Source: Microlunatus soli
GTDB taxonomy: Bacteria > Actinomycetota > Actinomycetes > Propionibacteriales > Propionibacteriaceae
Assembly: GCF_900105385.1 (NCBI RefSeq)
Contig: NZ_LT629772.1
Coordinates: forward strand, 4,588,001 to 4,652,000
Length of the DNA: 64,000 bases
Direction: 5' to 3'
The position numbers and the translations under genes were made by a program. Within the stretch, counting starts at the first letter, position 1. The number at the start of each line of letters is the position of its first letter. The notes beneath the pieces are model-generated. The model searched no databases. It was not told the DNA's origin and was given only the letters and a program-made list of their open reading frames with translations. Below are positions 16,296 through 24,816 of this stretch, in pieces.

Positions 16296-18123
16296 TCTTG
16301 ATCGCCGGTCGGTAGAGATCGAACCAGACCGCCAGATCCAGGGTGCGCTCCAGGCCCATCCGGCCGAACATCGACGGATTGTCGGCCCGGCCGACCAGCG
16401 TGGACAACCGGTCGGAGTCGACCAGGTCGAAAACCGGATGGTTCGGCGTGCCGAGCAGATCGCCGGCCTGCTCCCGCAACGCCGTCGCATAGCTCTCGTC
16501 CTGGGTGGACGGGTAGGGCGACTTGACCCGGTCGGCGACCGAACGCGGCAGCACGTCCCTGGTCGCACCACGGAGCAGCGACTTCTCCCGGCCGTCGTAG
16601 TTCTTGAATGCCCAGGGCGCGTTGTAGACGTACTCCACGAGCCGGTGATCGCAGAACGGCACCCTGACCTCGAGGCCGACCGCCATCGACATCCGGTCCT
16701 TGCGGTCCAGCAGCACCCGGACGAAGCGGGTCAGATGCAGATAGCTGATCTTGCGCATCTGCCATTCCAGGTCGTCCTCGCCGTCGAGCCGTTCGATCTC
16801 GGTGACTGCGGAGGCGTAGCCGTCGGCGGTGTAGCCGCGCAGATCGAGCGAACCCAGCAGACTCTCGTTCCACAGCGAGGATGTCCGGTCGGCGTACTTG
16901 CCGAATTCGGCCAGCCACGGGAAGGTGGTCCCCTCGCGCGCGACGGGGGAGAAGAACTGGCGATAGCCGCCGAACACCTCATCGGCCGACTCACCGGACA
17001 GTGCCACCGTGGAATGCTCGCGGACGGCCTTGAACAGCAGCAACAGCGACAGGTCCATGTCGCCGAGCCCGGTCGGCAGATCGCGAGCGCTGATCACCGA
17101 CCGGCGGACGGCGGGATCGGCGAGGTCGGCCGTGTCGAGCACGATGTCGGCGTGCTCGGTCTGCGACTGCTTGGCTACATCCCGGACGAAAGGCGCGTCC
17201 GGCGTCGGCCGGAACTCGGTGGCCTGGTAGTTCTCCTCCTGCCCGCTGAAGTCGACGGCGAAGCTGCGGACCCGCTCACCCTCGGCAGCGAGCTGCTGGG
17301 CGGCGATCGCGGTCAGCGCGGAGGAGTCCAAGCCGCCCGACAACAAGGTGCACCGCGGCACGTCGGCGACCAGCTGACGACCGATGATGTCGTCGAGCAG
17401 GTCCCGGACGTGGGTGACGGTGCCGTCCAGATCATCGGGATGTCGTCGGGTCTCCAGCCGCCAGTAGGTGTGACTGCGCAGTCCTTGGCGATCGACGGTG
17501 ATCAATGTCCCAGGGATCACCTCCGCCATCCCCTCCCAGATCGCGTGACCGGGGGTCTTGATCATGGTGAACGCCTCACGCAACCCGTCCGGACCGACCA
17601 CCGGCTCGGCCAGCGGATTGGCCAGGATCGCCTTGGGCTCCGAGCCGAACAGCACGCCGTCGGCGGTCGGGTAGTAGTAGAGCGGCTTGATCCCCATCCG
17701 GTCCCGGGCCAAGATCAGCTTTTCGGTCCGGCTGTCCCAGATCGCGAACGCGAACATGCCGTTCAGCCGGTCGACCAGATCGGCGCCCCATTCCAGATAG
17801 CTGTGCAGCACCACCTCGGTGTCCGAGCTGGTCCGGAACCGATGCCCACGGCCGGACAGCTCGCGACGGAGTTCGGCGAAGTTGTACGTCTCGCCGGAGT
17901 AGACGATGGTCACCGGACCGTTCGGGGTGTCGGCGGTCATCGGCTGGTCGCCGGTCTCCAGGTCGATGATCGACAGCCGGCGATGCCCGAGCGCCGCGCG
18001 TGGCGACAACCAGGTGCCGGCCGCGTCTGGACCGCGGCAGGCCATCGTCTCCGTCATCGTGTCGATGACAGTGCTGGTGCTGAGGTCGTGGTCGTAGCCG
18101 ACCCATCCGGTGATTCCACACAC
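16288..18123 (-). CDS. asnB: Asparagine synthetase, glutamine-hydrolysing
   Basis: 611 residues. Cys2 is the N-terminal glutaminase nucleophile (MCGITGWVG), followed by MACRGPDAAG, LGHRRLSIIDL and GETYNFAELR. The synthetase domain has the ATP-pyrophosphatase loop SGGLDSS at 262-268 and VALSGESADEVFGGY. The GTG at 18123 is set by the invariant MCGI start and by AGGAGGATC upstream. It converts aspartate, glutamine and ATP to asparagine and glutamate. Family members also modify peptides or cell-wall residues, but no peptide cluster is nearby, so housekeeping asparagine synthesis is likeliest. It is divergent from a TetR gene whose 16-bp palindrome lies 168 bp upstream. Confidence 0.92.
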   Translation of the reverse strand: MCGITGWVGYDHDLSTSTVIDTMTETMACRGPDAAGTWLSPRAALGHRRLSIIDLETGDQPMTADTPNGPVTIVYSGETYNFAELRRELSGRGHRFRTSSDTEVVLHSYLEWGADLVDRLNGMFAFAIWDSRTEKLILARDRMGIKPLYYYPTADGVLFGSEPKAILANPLAEPVVGPDGLREAFTMIKTPGHAIWEGMAEVIPGTLITVDRQGLRSHTYWRLETRRHPDDLDGTVTHVRDLLDDIIGRQLVADVPRCTLLSGGLDSSALTAIAAQQLAAEGERVRSFAVDFSGQEENYQATEFRPTPDAPFVRDVAKQSQTEHADIVLDTADLADPAVRRSVISARDLPTGLGDMDLSLLLLFKAVREHSTVALSGESADEVFGGYRQFFSPVAREGTTFPWLAEFGKYADRTSSLWNESLLGSLDLRGYTADGYASAVTEIERLDGEDDLEWQMRKISYLHLTRFVRVLLDRKDRMSMAVGLEVRVPFCDHRLVEYVYNAPWAFKNYDGREKSLLRGATRDVLPRSVADRVKSPYPSTQDESYATALREQAGDLLGTPNHPVFDLVDSDRLSTLVGRADNPSMFGRMGLERTLDLAVWFDLYRPAIKIN

Positions 18124-18290
18124 GATGACGATCCTCCTGCGCGGACGCGGGTCCGCCGTGGACAGTGATTCGGTCCGACGCTAGGACTGCCAGCTGAGAG
18201 CGAGCTGCGGGGGCGGTCGGAGTCGGTTGGCCGCGCGCGGATTTGAGCCTGACGCAGCGGAGTCAGGCCCATCCGGCGTACAGAACGAAT

Positions 18291-18306
18291 TAGCAGCATG
18301 CTGCTA
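18291..18306. promoter_or_regulatory. 16-bp perfect palindrome, probable TetR autoregulatory operator
   Basis: TAGCAGCATGCTGCTA reads the same on both strands. Its last two bases are the first two of TATAAA (18305-18310), a -10 box ending six bases before the tetR ATG at 18317. A repressor here would block its own promoter and possibly that of asnB in the same 193-bp gap. Confidence 0.7.
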
Positions 18307-18316
18307 TAAAAAGCAG

Positions 18317-18937
18317 ATGCCCAAGATCATCGACCCCGACGAACGGCGCCGCGAGATCGTCCGAGCAGCGTGCCGGGTGATCATCGGACAGGGGGTGGCG
18401 GCGCTGTCGCTGACGTCGGTAGCGGCCGAATCCGGACTGGCGATCGGCTCGGTCCGGCATTATGTCGGTGGCCATGACGACCTGCGGCGGCTGACGCTGC
18501 AGATCATCGGCGACGACCTGATGTTGCGCCTCAACGAATCCGCCCGGCCGCTGATCTACCCCGGTGCCGGTCTGTCGGTGGCGGCCCGCCGGCGGCGCAG
18601 CCTGGAGTGGTTGGAGCAACTGCTGCCGATGGATGACGACCGGCTGGCCGAGGCGACCATCTGGACGGCGATGCGGGAGGCGGCCAGGACCGATCCGGAA
18701 CTCGCCGCGGTGATGGCGGGCATCGACGGCCGGCGACTGGCCCTGGTGCGCCGCGTGTTGGGCCGGGTCCGGCCACACTGGAGTCCCGCGGTGCGGGCCG
18801 TGGAATCACGACGGCTGTCGGCACTGCTGCGAGGGCTCACGATCGAGCGGGTCTACGAGCCGGAGTCGGTGACCCCGGCCCAGGTCCAGCGGGTGCTGCG
18901 CCAACACCTGTCCCAATTGGCCCAGGCACGTCGCTGA
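18317..18937 (+). CDS. TetR-family regulator, PfmR/BetI-like
   Basis: 206 residues from the ATG at 18317. The N-terminal helix-turn-helix reads DERRREIVRAACRVIIGQG, LSLTSVAAESGLAIGSVRHY, then DDLRRLTLQI, typical of the TetR subgroup that includes BetI. The C-terminal part is a helical ligand domain with EATIWTAMREAARTDPELAA. There is no ribosome site, and TATAAA ends six bases before the ATG, so the transcript is probably leaderless. The 16-bp palindrome immediately upstream suggests autoregulation. Its other target may be the divergent asnB. The ligand is unknown. Confidence 0.86.
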   Translation: MPKIIDPDERRREIVRAACRVIIGQGVAALSLTSVAAESGLAIGSVRHYVGGHDDLRRLTLQIIGDDLMLRLNESARPLIYPGAGLSVAARRRRSLEWLEQLLPMDDDRLAEATIWTAMREAARTDPELAAVMAGIDGRRLALVRRVLGRVRPHWSPAVRAVESRRLSALLRGLTIERVYEPESVTPAQVQRVLRQHLSQLAQARR

Positions 18938-18995
18938 TCTGTGCAGGTGACAACGGTAGGGCGGGTCGACCTGTTGGGTCTCGCTCAGGTCCGGC

Positions 18996-19862
18996 TCAGC
19001 GGTTGATGCCGGTCAGGGTGATGCCGCGGATGAACTGCCGCTGCGCCACCAGATAGACCACGATCACCGGCAGTACGGCGATCGTCGCGCCGGCCATCAG
19101 CAGGGTGATCTGGCTGAAGTATTCGTTCTGGAACTGGGCCAGCGCGACCGGCAGGGTCTGCAGTTCACGGGAATTGATGTAGATCAACGGGCCGAACAGG
19201 TCGTTCCAGGACTCCAGAAACGTGAAGATCGCGATCGCCCCGAGCGCCGGTTTGGTCTCCGGCAACAAGATCCGCCAGAACACGGTGAAGGTACCGGCGC
19301 CGTCGACCCGCGCAGCATCCTCCAACTCCTGCGGCAGACTCATGAAGTACTGCCGCATCAGGAAGGTCGCGAAGACCGGGGTGAAGACCCGCGGCACCCA
19401 GAGCGGCAGTTGGGTGTCCACCCAACCGATCTGTTGGAAGATGATGTACTGCGGGATCAGGTAGGCGATGCCGGGGATCATCGCGGTCGCCAACAACACG
19501 ACGAACAGCACATTCCTGGCAGGGAAGCGGAGCCGTCCGAAGGCGAACCCGGCCAGCGACGACACCGCCAGGACGCCGACGACGTTGATCACCGCAAGTT
19601 TCACACTGTTGTAGAAGAACCGCGGGATGACGTCGAAGACCTGGGCGTAGTTGCTCCATTGCGGATGCAGTGGGAACAGTGTCGGTGGCGTGCTGAGGAC
19701 CTTGCCCTCCTCCTTCAACGAGGCGCCGATCATCCACAGCAGAGGCAGGATGAAAGTGAGTGCGAGGATGATCATCAACACGTACAGCACGATGTTCATG
19801 ATCTTGATGTTGCTGCCCCTGGCCCGTGTGCTCTTGGCCGGCATCTCAGTGGTCGTTATCAT
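18996..19862 (-). CDS. Carbohydrate ABC transporter permease (MalG/UgpE type)
   Basis: 288 residues with six predicted membrane helices, starting LYVLMIILALTFILPLLWMI. The cytoplasmic EAA loop is LPQELEDAARVDGAGTFTVF followed by WRILLPETKPAL, which contacts an ATPase. The C-terminus RQFIRGITLTGINR is the family's usual ending. The ATG at 19862 overlaps the preceding permease stop as ATGA. It is the last gene of a six-gene minus-strand operon (26126 to 18996). With the upstream permease and binding protein it forms a CUT1-type sugar importer. No ATPase gene is present, so a shared MsmK-like ATPase encoded elsewhere is expected. Confidence 0.92.
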   Translation of the reverse strand: MITTTEMPAKSTRARGSNIKIMNIVLYVLMIILALTFILPLLWMIGASLKEEGKVLSTPPTLFPLHPQWSNYAQVFDVIPRFFYNSVKLAVINVVGVLAVSSLAGFAFGRLRFPARNVLFVVLLATAMIPGIAYLIPQYIIFQQIGWVDTQLPLWVPRVFTPVFATFLMRQYFMSLPQELEDAARVDGAGTFTVFWRILLPETKPALGAIAIFTFLESWNDLFGPLIYINSRELQTLPVALAQFQNEYFSQITLLMAGATIAVLPVIVVYLVAQRQFIRGITLTGINR

Positions 19863-20806
19863 CCGTAGAACACCCACCGCTTCTGCAATCTCCATTGGAT
19901 CAGGGTGATGACGCCCAGGATGACGAACAGCACCCACGCCATCGCCGCCGCGTAGCCGTATCGGCCGAACGAGAAGGCCACCTGGTACAGGTAGTAGATG
20001 TAGACACTGGTGCTGTTTCCGGGCCCACCCTGGGTCATGATGTAGATCACTCCGAACACCTGGAACGAGGTGATGAACTGGGTGATCAGGACGAAGAAGA
20101 TGCTCGGCGTCATCAGTGGGATGGTGATCTTGAACAGCTGCCTGGTGGTGCTGGCGCCGTCGATGCTGGCCGATTCGTAGAGATCCTTCGGAATGCCCTG
20201 CAGGCCTGCCAGGAAGATCACCATCGGGTAGCCGGCACCCTGCCAGACACTGACCACGATCACCGAGATCAGCGCCAGGTTGGGGCTGGACAGCCAGGCC
20301 GGCCCGTCAATGCCGACCACCGAGAGCAGCCCGTTCAACACACCCTGGTCCGGCTTGTAGATCCAATACCAGATGTAGCCGATCGCCACGATATTGGTGA
20401 TGAACGGAGCGAAGTACGCTGCCCGGAACGCCGCGATGCCCGGCACCTTGCGGTTGCACAACAGCGCCAGCACAAAGGCCAGCACGGTGGTGGTCGGGAT
20501 CGCGCCGAGGGTGAACAGCAACGTGTTCCGCAGCGTCGACAGATACAGCGGGTCGTTGGTGAACATCTCGGTGAAGTTCTTCAGACCGATGAACTTCGGC
20601 GGGTTGATCCCGTTCCAGTCGGCCAACGACAGATACATCGAGACCAGGATCGGGATCAGCTGGAAGGCAATAATGCCGAGGAAGACCGGCGCTACGTAGA
20701 CCAGGCCCTCGTAGCGCCGCCAGCCCCCTCGACGGCGTCGGCGGACCGGCGGGTCACCCGGTGCGGACCCGGCCAGTCCACGGGCCTGGGAATGAACGGC
20801 GGTCAT
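19859..20806 (-). CDS. Carbohydrate ABC transporter permease (MalF/UgpA type)
   Basis: 315 residues with a basic N-terminus (VRRRRRGGWRRYEGLVYVAP) and six membrane helices. The EAA motif is KDLYESASIDGASTTRQLFK followed by ITIPLMTPSIFF, and the C-terminus RLQKRWVFYG is typical. It is the partner of the permease at 18996-19862, with which it overlaps by 4 bp, and follows the binding-protein gene by 12 bp. The complex would move a sugar or oligosaccharide across the membrane using an ATPase encoded elsewhere. Confidence 0.92.
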   Translation of the reverse strand: MTAVHSQARGLAGSAPGDPPVRRRRRGGWRRYEGLVYVAPVFLGIIAFQLIPILVSMYLSLADWNGINPPKFIGLKNFTEMFTNDPLYLSTLRNTLLFTLGAIPTTTVLAFVLALLCNRKVPGIAAFRAAYFAPFITNIVAIGYIWYWIYKPDQGVLNGLLSVVGIDGPAWLSSPNLALISVIVVSVWQGAGYPMVIFLAGLQGIPKDLYESASIDGASTTRQLFKITIPLMTPSIFFVLITQFITSFQVFGVIYIMTQGGPGNSTSVYIYYLYQVAFSFGRYGYAAAMAWVLFVILGVITLIQWRLQKRWVFYG

Positions 20807-20818
20807 CGGGAGATCCGT

Positions 20819-22135
20819 TCAGCCCTGCTGCTTCAGCGATTGATCAACCCGCGGTTTCGCCGTCTGCAGGACCTGTTCGGCGGTCTTGTTGCAGTTGTAG
20901 ACGTCGTCCAGCATCGGACGGTAGATCTGTCGGGCGCCGAGGGTGTTGTTGGTCTGATTGGGCAGCGTCGAATGCTTCACCGCTTCTGCGAAGAGCTCGA
21001 CGTGTGCCGGTGGCTTGGACAGGTACTGCAGCGCCCGATCGTCCATCGACAGCCACATGTTGCCTTCGACGAAGAACTTGCCGCCCTCCTGGCTGGTCAG
21101 GAACTTCAGCAACTCCCAGGCCGCGTCCGGGTTCTCCGCCTTGGTCGGGATCGCGTAGGTGATCACACTCGACTCGGTCTTCTGATCGGCCGGCCCGGCC
21201 GGCGGCGGCGCAACGTCGAAGGTGAAGTCCTTCACGTTCTCGGCCAGATAGGGCAGCGTGCTGAACTGGCTGAACATCATCGCCAACTTGCCCTGGGTGA
21301 ACAGTTGCAGGTCGGCATTGGTGCTCTGCAGGTCACCCCAGGCAGGTTGGACGTGATATTTGCAGGTCAGGTCGGTCGCCCATTGGATGGCCTCGGCGGC
21401 CTTCGGTTCGGACAGCGTGAAGCTGCTGCCGTCGCCGGCGAAGATGCCGGTCGGGCTACCGTTGTTGATCGCGAAGGTCTGCTCGAAACCGGTGTCCAGA
21501 TAGATCAGACCGCCGAACCGCTTGCCCTTGATCGTCAGCTTCTGGGCAGTGCTCCGGAAATCGTCCCAGGTCCAGCCCTCGGAGCTCCAGGTGGTCGGCG
21601 GCAGCTCGAGCCCGGCCTCCTTGAACGCGTCCACGTTGTAGTAGATCAGCCGGGGTGAGTGCGCGATCACCCAGGCGGTGTGCTTGCCGTCAGCCTGCTT
21701 GGGGAAGTCGTACAACTCCTGGGGGTAGTGGGAGGTGTCCAGCTTGTCCCGCTTGATGTAGGTGTTCAGATCCAGCAGGGCACCGGTGGCCGACATGCCC
21801 TTGACGTAGTCATCGTTGATCTTGATCAGATCCGGCGGTTTGCCGCCGGACAGCACGGTCCGGAACTTGGTGTCGTAGTCCGACGGCACCGGCTGCACCT
21901 CGACGGTGATCCCGCTCTTCTTCTGAAAGGCCTCGACGGCCTTGCCGAACGGGTTGTCCTGGACGTCGGAGTCGTTCAGGAAGGTCATCGACTTCGAGCC
22001 GCTGCCGCCGGAGGTGCTGCCACTGCAGCCGGCCAACATCGAAGCCGCAGCGGCGCCGCCGATGCCGACGAAGGCGCGTCTGCTGAGGGTGGACGTGTTG
22101 CTGGGCGAGGCGTTGAATCGCGTCGTTGCGTTCAT
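20819..22135 (-). CDS. Sugar ABC transporter substrate-binding lipoprotein
   Basis: 438 residues from the ATG at 22135, which has GAGGA seven bases upstream; the ATG at 22141 is too close to it. The N-terminus carries a twin-arginine signal (LSRRAFVGIGG) and lipobox (SMLAGC), so the protein is a Tat lipoprotein. The mature part is a family 1 solute-binding protein: ITVEVQPVPSDYDTKFRTVL, GGKPPDLIKINDDYV, and SVITYAIPTKAENPDAAWEL near the C-terminus. It feeds the two downstream permeases. The substrate is probably an oligosaccharide or oxidised sugar handled by the enzymes of the same operon; this is inferred from context only. Confidence 0.92.
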   Translation of the reverse strand: MNATTRFNASPSNTSTLSRRAFVGIGGAAAASMLAGCSGSTSGGSGSKSMTFLNDSDVQDNPFGKAVEAFQKKSGITVEVQPVPSDYDTKFRTVLSGGKPPDLIKINDDYVKGMSATGALLDLNTYIKRDKLDTSHYPQELYDFPKQADGKHTAWVIAHSPRLIYYNVDAFKEAGLELPPTTWSSEGWTWDDFRSTAQKLTIKGKRFGGLIYLDTGFEQTFAINNGSPTGIFAGDGSSFTLSEPKAAEAIQWATDLTCKYHVQPAWGDLQSTNADLQLFTQGKLAMMFSQFSTLPYLAENVKDFTFDVAPPPAGPADQKTESSVITYAIPTKAENPDAAWELLKFLTSQEGGKFFVEGNMWLSMDDRALQYLSKPPAHVELFAEAVKHSTLPNQTNNTLGARQIYRPMLDDVYNCNKTAEQVLQTAKPRVDQSLKQQG

Positions 22136-22160
22136 GATCATGTCCTCACATCTGACGGGC

Positions 22161-23666
22161 TCAAGGAGTTCGTTGGTTTGCCAGTTGACGGATCGCCTCG
22201 CCGGCACCGGAGAGGTTGTCCAGTCGCATCTCGGAGTACTTGCGGCTCAGGACGACGCCGTCGGCGCCGCCGTCGAAGGCGGCCAGGACGGCGTCCCGAA
22301 CGCCTTCGGGTGTGCAGTGGGTGAGAGCCGAGCCGCTGGTGTTGTCGGCGTTCACCCCGGACGGTGCCTCCGATCTGCGTCGTCGGTCCTGGGTCGCTGC
22401 CGGGACCTGCCCGACCGGGATATCGATGTCGATGCCCGGCAGGATCTTGCAGCCCGGCCGCACCCCGGCGACGGCGCGGGCGGTCTCCCGCCGGACGTAG
22501 TCGGCGCTGAAGCCGGTCTGCGGCAGGTCGCCATAGTCGGCCTCCTCCAGGCCGAGCAGCCGGAGCATCAGTGGGTAGACCTGTTCGGGATCGGCGTCGC
22601 CGAACAGGCTGTGGGAGATGCTGTCGATCCAGCTGTGGAAGCGGGGGCCGGCGCAGTTGTTGTACTCGACCACCTTGATGAAGTCGGACAACTCGCTGAG
22701 CTCGGCGTAGTCCTGGTCGGCCCGGTAGAACGGGCTGAAGGAGATCTCGTGGAAGACGTGCCAGCCGACCTGCACCGAACGCCGGCAGGCCTTGGCGACA
22801 CCGTAGATGTCGCGGTAGAGCTGGCGCTGGCTCTGGGTCCACAACGTCTGCCAGGCAAGGATCTCCGGGTAGTGCAGCAGGATCCGCCAGAACGTGACGA
22901 AAGCGCCGTCGGCCGGCCGGTCACCGGCGCCGACCCGGCTGTTCCAGTCCAACAGTTCGCGATAGCCGGCGCGTGCCCGGTCGACGTCGATCCCGGCCTC
23001 CTGCCCGCGATCTCGGCAGTATCGACAGAAGCAGGTCACCAGTTCGGGTGGGGTGTTGCTGCGTTGCAGCAGGATGTTCAGCGGCCCCGGACGCTCCGAG
23101 CACCAGGCCAGGCCGTCGATCGGATAACTCTTGACGTAGTCCTCGACGATGCCCAGATGCCAGTTGCGGTAGTCCGGATTGTTGAAACACGGTCGGGGCG
23201 CCGGCCGTCCCCAGACGTCGACCTCCAGGCACTGCGGAAAGTTCGGATAGTCCCGCAGGGCCTGCGCGTACGAGCTTTCCTCCATCCAGGCGTAGCTGGC
23301 GACACCGCGTTCGGCCGCCGTTGACACCACGTCGGACAGCAGATCGCCGTCGTAGTCCGGTGCCCGGCCGACCGGTCCGAGCCGGGTGGTGCGATAGAAC
23401 TCCGGATGGATGGTGGCGTAGTTGCCGCCGACCCAGTCGTGGTCATAGGACTGGACACCGTGGTCGGGCAGCGGGCGGCCGGGTACCTGCCGGCCGCCGG
23501 TGCCCCGGGTCCAGGTCGGAGTGGCCAGGAACAGCGCGTTCACCGCGCCACGTTCCTGCAGGATGTCCAGGACGGGTTCGACGCCCTCGTCGGCGAATGA
23601 GACGGCGCCGATCTGGATCGCGACGACCGGGTCCTGGGAGTCGGTCGTGGCGTCGGGGGTGGACAT
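22161..23666 (-). CDS. TIM-barrel hypothetical glycosyl hydrolase-like protein (501 aa)
   Basis: The start at 23666 is chosen for GAGGAG upstream. The sequence reads as a (beta/alpha)8 barrel: VVAIQIGAVSFADEGVEPVL, ALFLATPTW, WMEESSYAQALRDYPNFPQC, CFNNPDYRNWHLGIVEDYVK, and YPIDGLAWCSERPGPL. A cysteine motif CFCRYCRDRGQEAGID follows. It is homologous to the protein at 24813-26126, which shares NNPD, the CFCxxCR motif and DG(A/L)(D/S)G-type ends. Both resemble uncharacterised GHL/alpha-amylase-like proteins of sugar loci. There is no signal peptide, so it acts in the cytoplasm, presumably on the imported glycoside. The catalytic residues cannot be assigned with confidence. Confidence 0.65.
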   Translation of the reverse strand: MSTPDATTDSQDPVVAIQIGAVSFADEGVEPVLDILQERGAVNALFLATPTWTRGTGGRQVPGRPLPDHGVQSYDHDWVGGNYATIHPEFYRTTRLGPVGRAPDYDGDLLSDVVSTAAERGVASYAWMEESSYAQALRDYPNFPQCLEVDVWGRPAPRPCFNNPDYRNWHLGIVEDYVKSYPIDGLAWCSERPGPLNILLQRSNTPPELVTCFCRYCRDRGQEAGIDVDRARAGYRELLDWNSRVGAGDRPADGAFVTFWRILLHYPEILAWQTLWTQSQRQLYRDIYGVAKACRRSVQVGWHVFHEISFSPFYRADQDYAELSELSDFIKVVEYNNCAGPRFHSWIDSISHSLFGDADPEQVYPLMLRLLGLEEADYGDLPQTGFSADYVRRETARAVAGVRPGCKILPGIDIDIPVGQVPAATQDRRRRSEAPSGVNADNTSGSALTHCTPEGVRDAVLAAFDGGADGVVLSRKYSEMRLDNLSGAGEAIRQLANQRTP

Positions 23667-23688
23667 GGTCAGGCAGCTCCTCGTTGGG

Positions 23689-24816
23689 CTACTCGGTGAT
23701 GTGGTGAACGGCGACGGTGTGGGCGTCGATCCAGTCGGTGTCGTAATTGACGCCGAGGCCCGGGCCGTCGGGCAGCGAGACACAGCCGTCCGACGGATCG
23801 ATGGCCGACAATGTCTCGTTGTAGCCCTCGGCGTAGACCGGCGGCATGGCAGGATTGCCGAGCTCGGGATCGAGCAGTCCGAGCTCGTAGTAGTTGGTGT
23901 TGCGGATGGCCGCCATGCAGTGCCGTTGGGCCGGTCCGCCGGCGTGCACCTCGAGGTCGAGACCGAGGCTCTCCGCGGCGTGCGCGGATTTCATCACCCC
24001 GGTGATGCCCATGTCCAGTTCGGGATCGGCGCGCAGCAGGTCGGTGCCACCGTCGATCGCCAGGGCGGTGCGCAACTCCAACGGACGTACGAATTCGGTG
24101 ATCAACAACGGGGTCCGGATCCGCTCCCGGAGCAGCCGGTGTGCGGTCGGCGCGTCACCCCGTAACGGGTCCTCCCACCAGAAGGCGCCGACCTCGTCGC
24201 AGACTCGGCCCAGCCGTAGCGCATCGGCGACCGTGGCCAATCCCTTGCCCGGATCGGTCATGACGTCGGCCCGACCGGCGAGCCGCTCGCCGACCGCGCG
24301 CATGATCTCCATCTCGTCGCGAACCGAAGCGCCGCTGAAGCCGTGGAACTTGTAGGCCAGCGCACCATGATCAACACAGTGTTCGGCGTAGTCGGCGTAG
24401 GCCTGCGCCGAGCCGAGCGCTCCGGTGCCCTTGCGTCCGGAAACCGTGCTGACGTAGGCAGGTAGTCGGTCTCGTTGTCGGCCGAGCAGGGCCCAGATCG
24501 GCTGGCCCAGGGTGCGCCCGGCCAGGTCCCACAGCGCGATGTCCAGGGCGCCGTACCCGATCCGGTCGTTCTTGGCGTGCGCGCGGGCGGCGAGATTCCA
24601 CAGCCGTTCCCGATCCCGCGGATCCTGGCCGATCAGCAGTCGGGCCGCGGCGATGGTCTGCAGCACCGCCAGCGGTGGCGCACTCCACAGGGCGACGTAG
24701 CTGCCGGACTCGTCGTCGGAGGTGTCGATCCGGACAGCGAATTTGCGCGACTGCCGGTTGCTGCCGGGCGGCTGCCAGGCGAATTCGGTCAGCGTCACCG
24801 AGCGGATGATGCTCAT
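23689..24816 (-). CDS. Enolase-superfamily sugar-acid dehydratase-like protein (mandelate racemase/muconate lactonising group)
   Basis: 375 residues. The metal ligands of the superfamily are in place: Asp188 (VMTDPGKG), Glu215 (FWWEDPLRG) and Glu241 (LLITEF). On one side of the active site Lys156 is in AYKFHGF, so the motif is K-x-H, not the K-x-K of mandelate racemase. On the other side His291 (LEVHAGG) with an Asp at about 264 could form the His-Asp dyad. By family it removes a proton next to a carboxylate, typically dehydrating an acid sugar or epimerising it. Its ATG overlaps the upstream gene's stop as ATGA. Context points to an aldonic or uronic acid substrate; this is inference. Confidence 0.85.
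   Translation of the reverse strand: MSIIRSVTLTEFAWQPPGSNRQSRKFAVRIDTSDDESGSYVALWSAPPLAVLQTIAAARLLIGQDPRDRERLWNLAARAHAKNDRIGYGALDIALWDLAGRTLGQPIWALLGRQRDRLPAYVSTVSGRKGTGALGSAQAYADYAEHCVDHGALAYKFHGFSGASVRDEMEIMRAVGERLAGRADVMTDPGKGLATVADALRLGRVCDEVGAFWWEDPLRGDAPTAHRLLRERIRTPLLITEFVRPLELRTALAIDGGTDLLRADPELDMGITGVMKSAHAAESLGLDLEVHAGGPAQRHCMAAIRNTNYYELGLLDPELGNPAMPPVYAEGYNETLSAIDPSDGCVSLPDGPGLGVNYDTDWIDAHTVAVHHITE

Noticed and set aside
16267-18168. Plus-strand open frame of 633 codons opposite asnB
   Set aside because: asnB on the other strand has all family motifs, a ribosome site and conserved termini; the shadow frame has none.
19826-21658. Plus-strand open frame of 610 codons opposite the ABC transporter genes
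   Set aside because: It runs across three well-supported genes and shows only an Arg/Asp/Gln-rich shadow composition.
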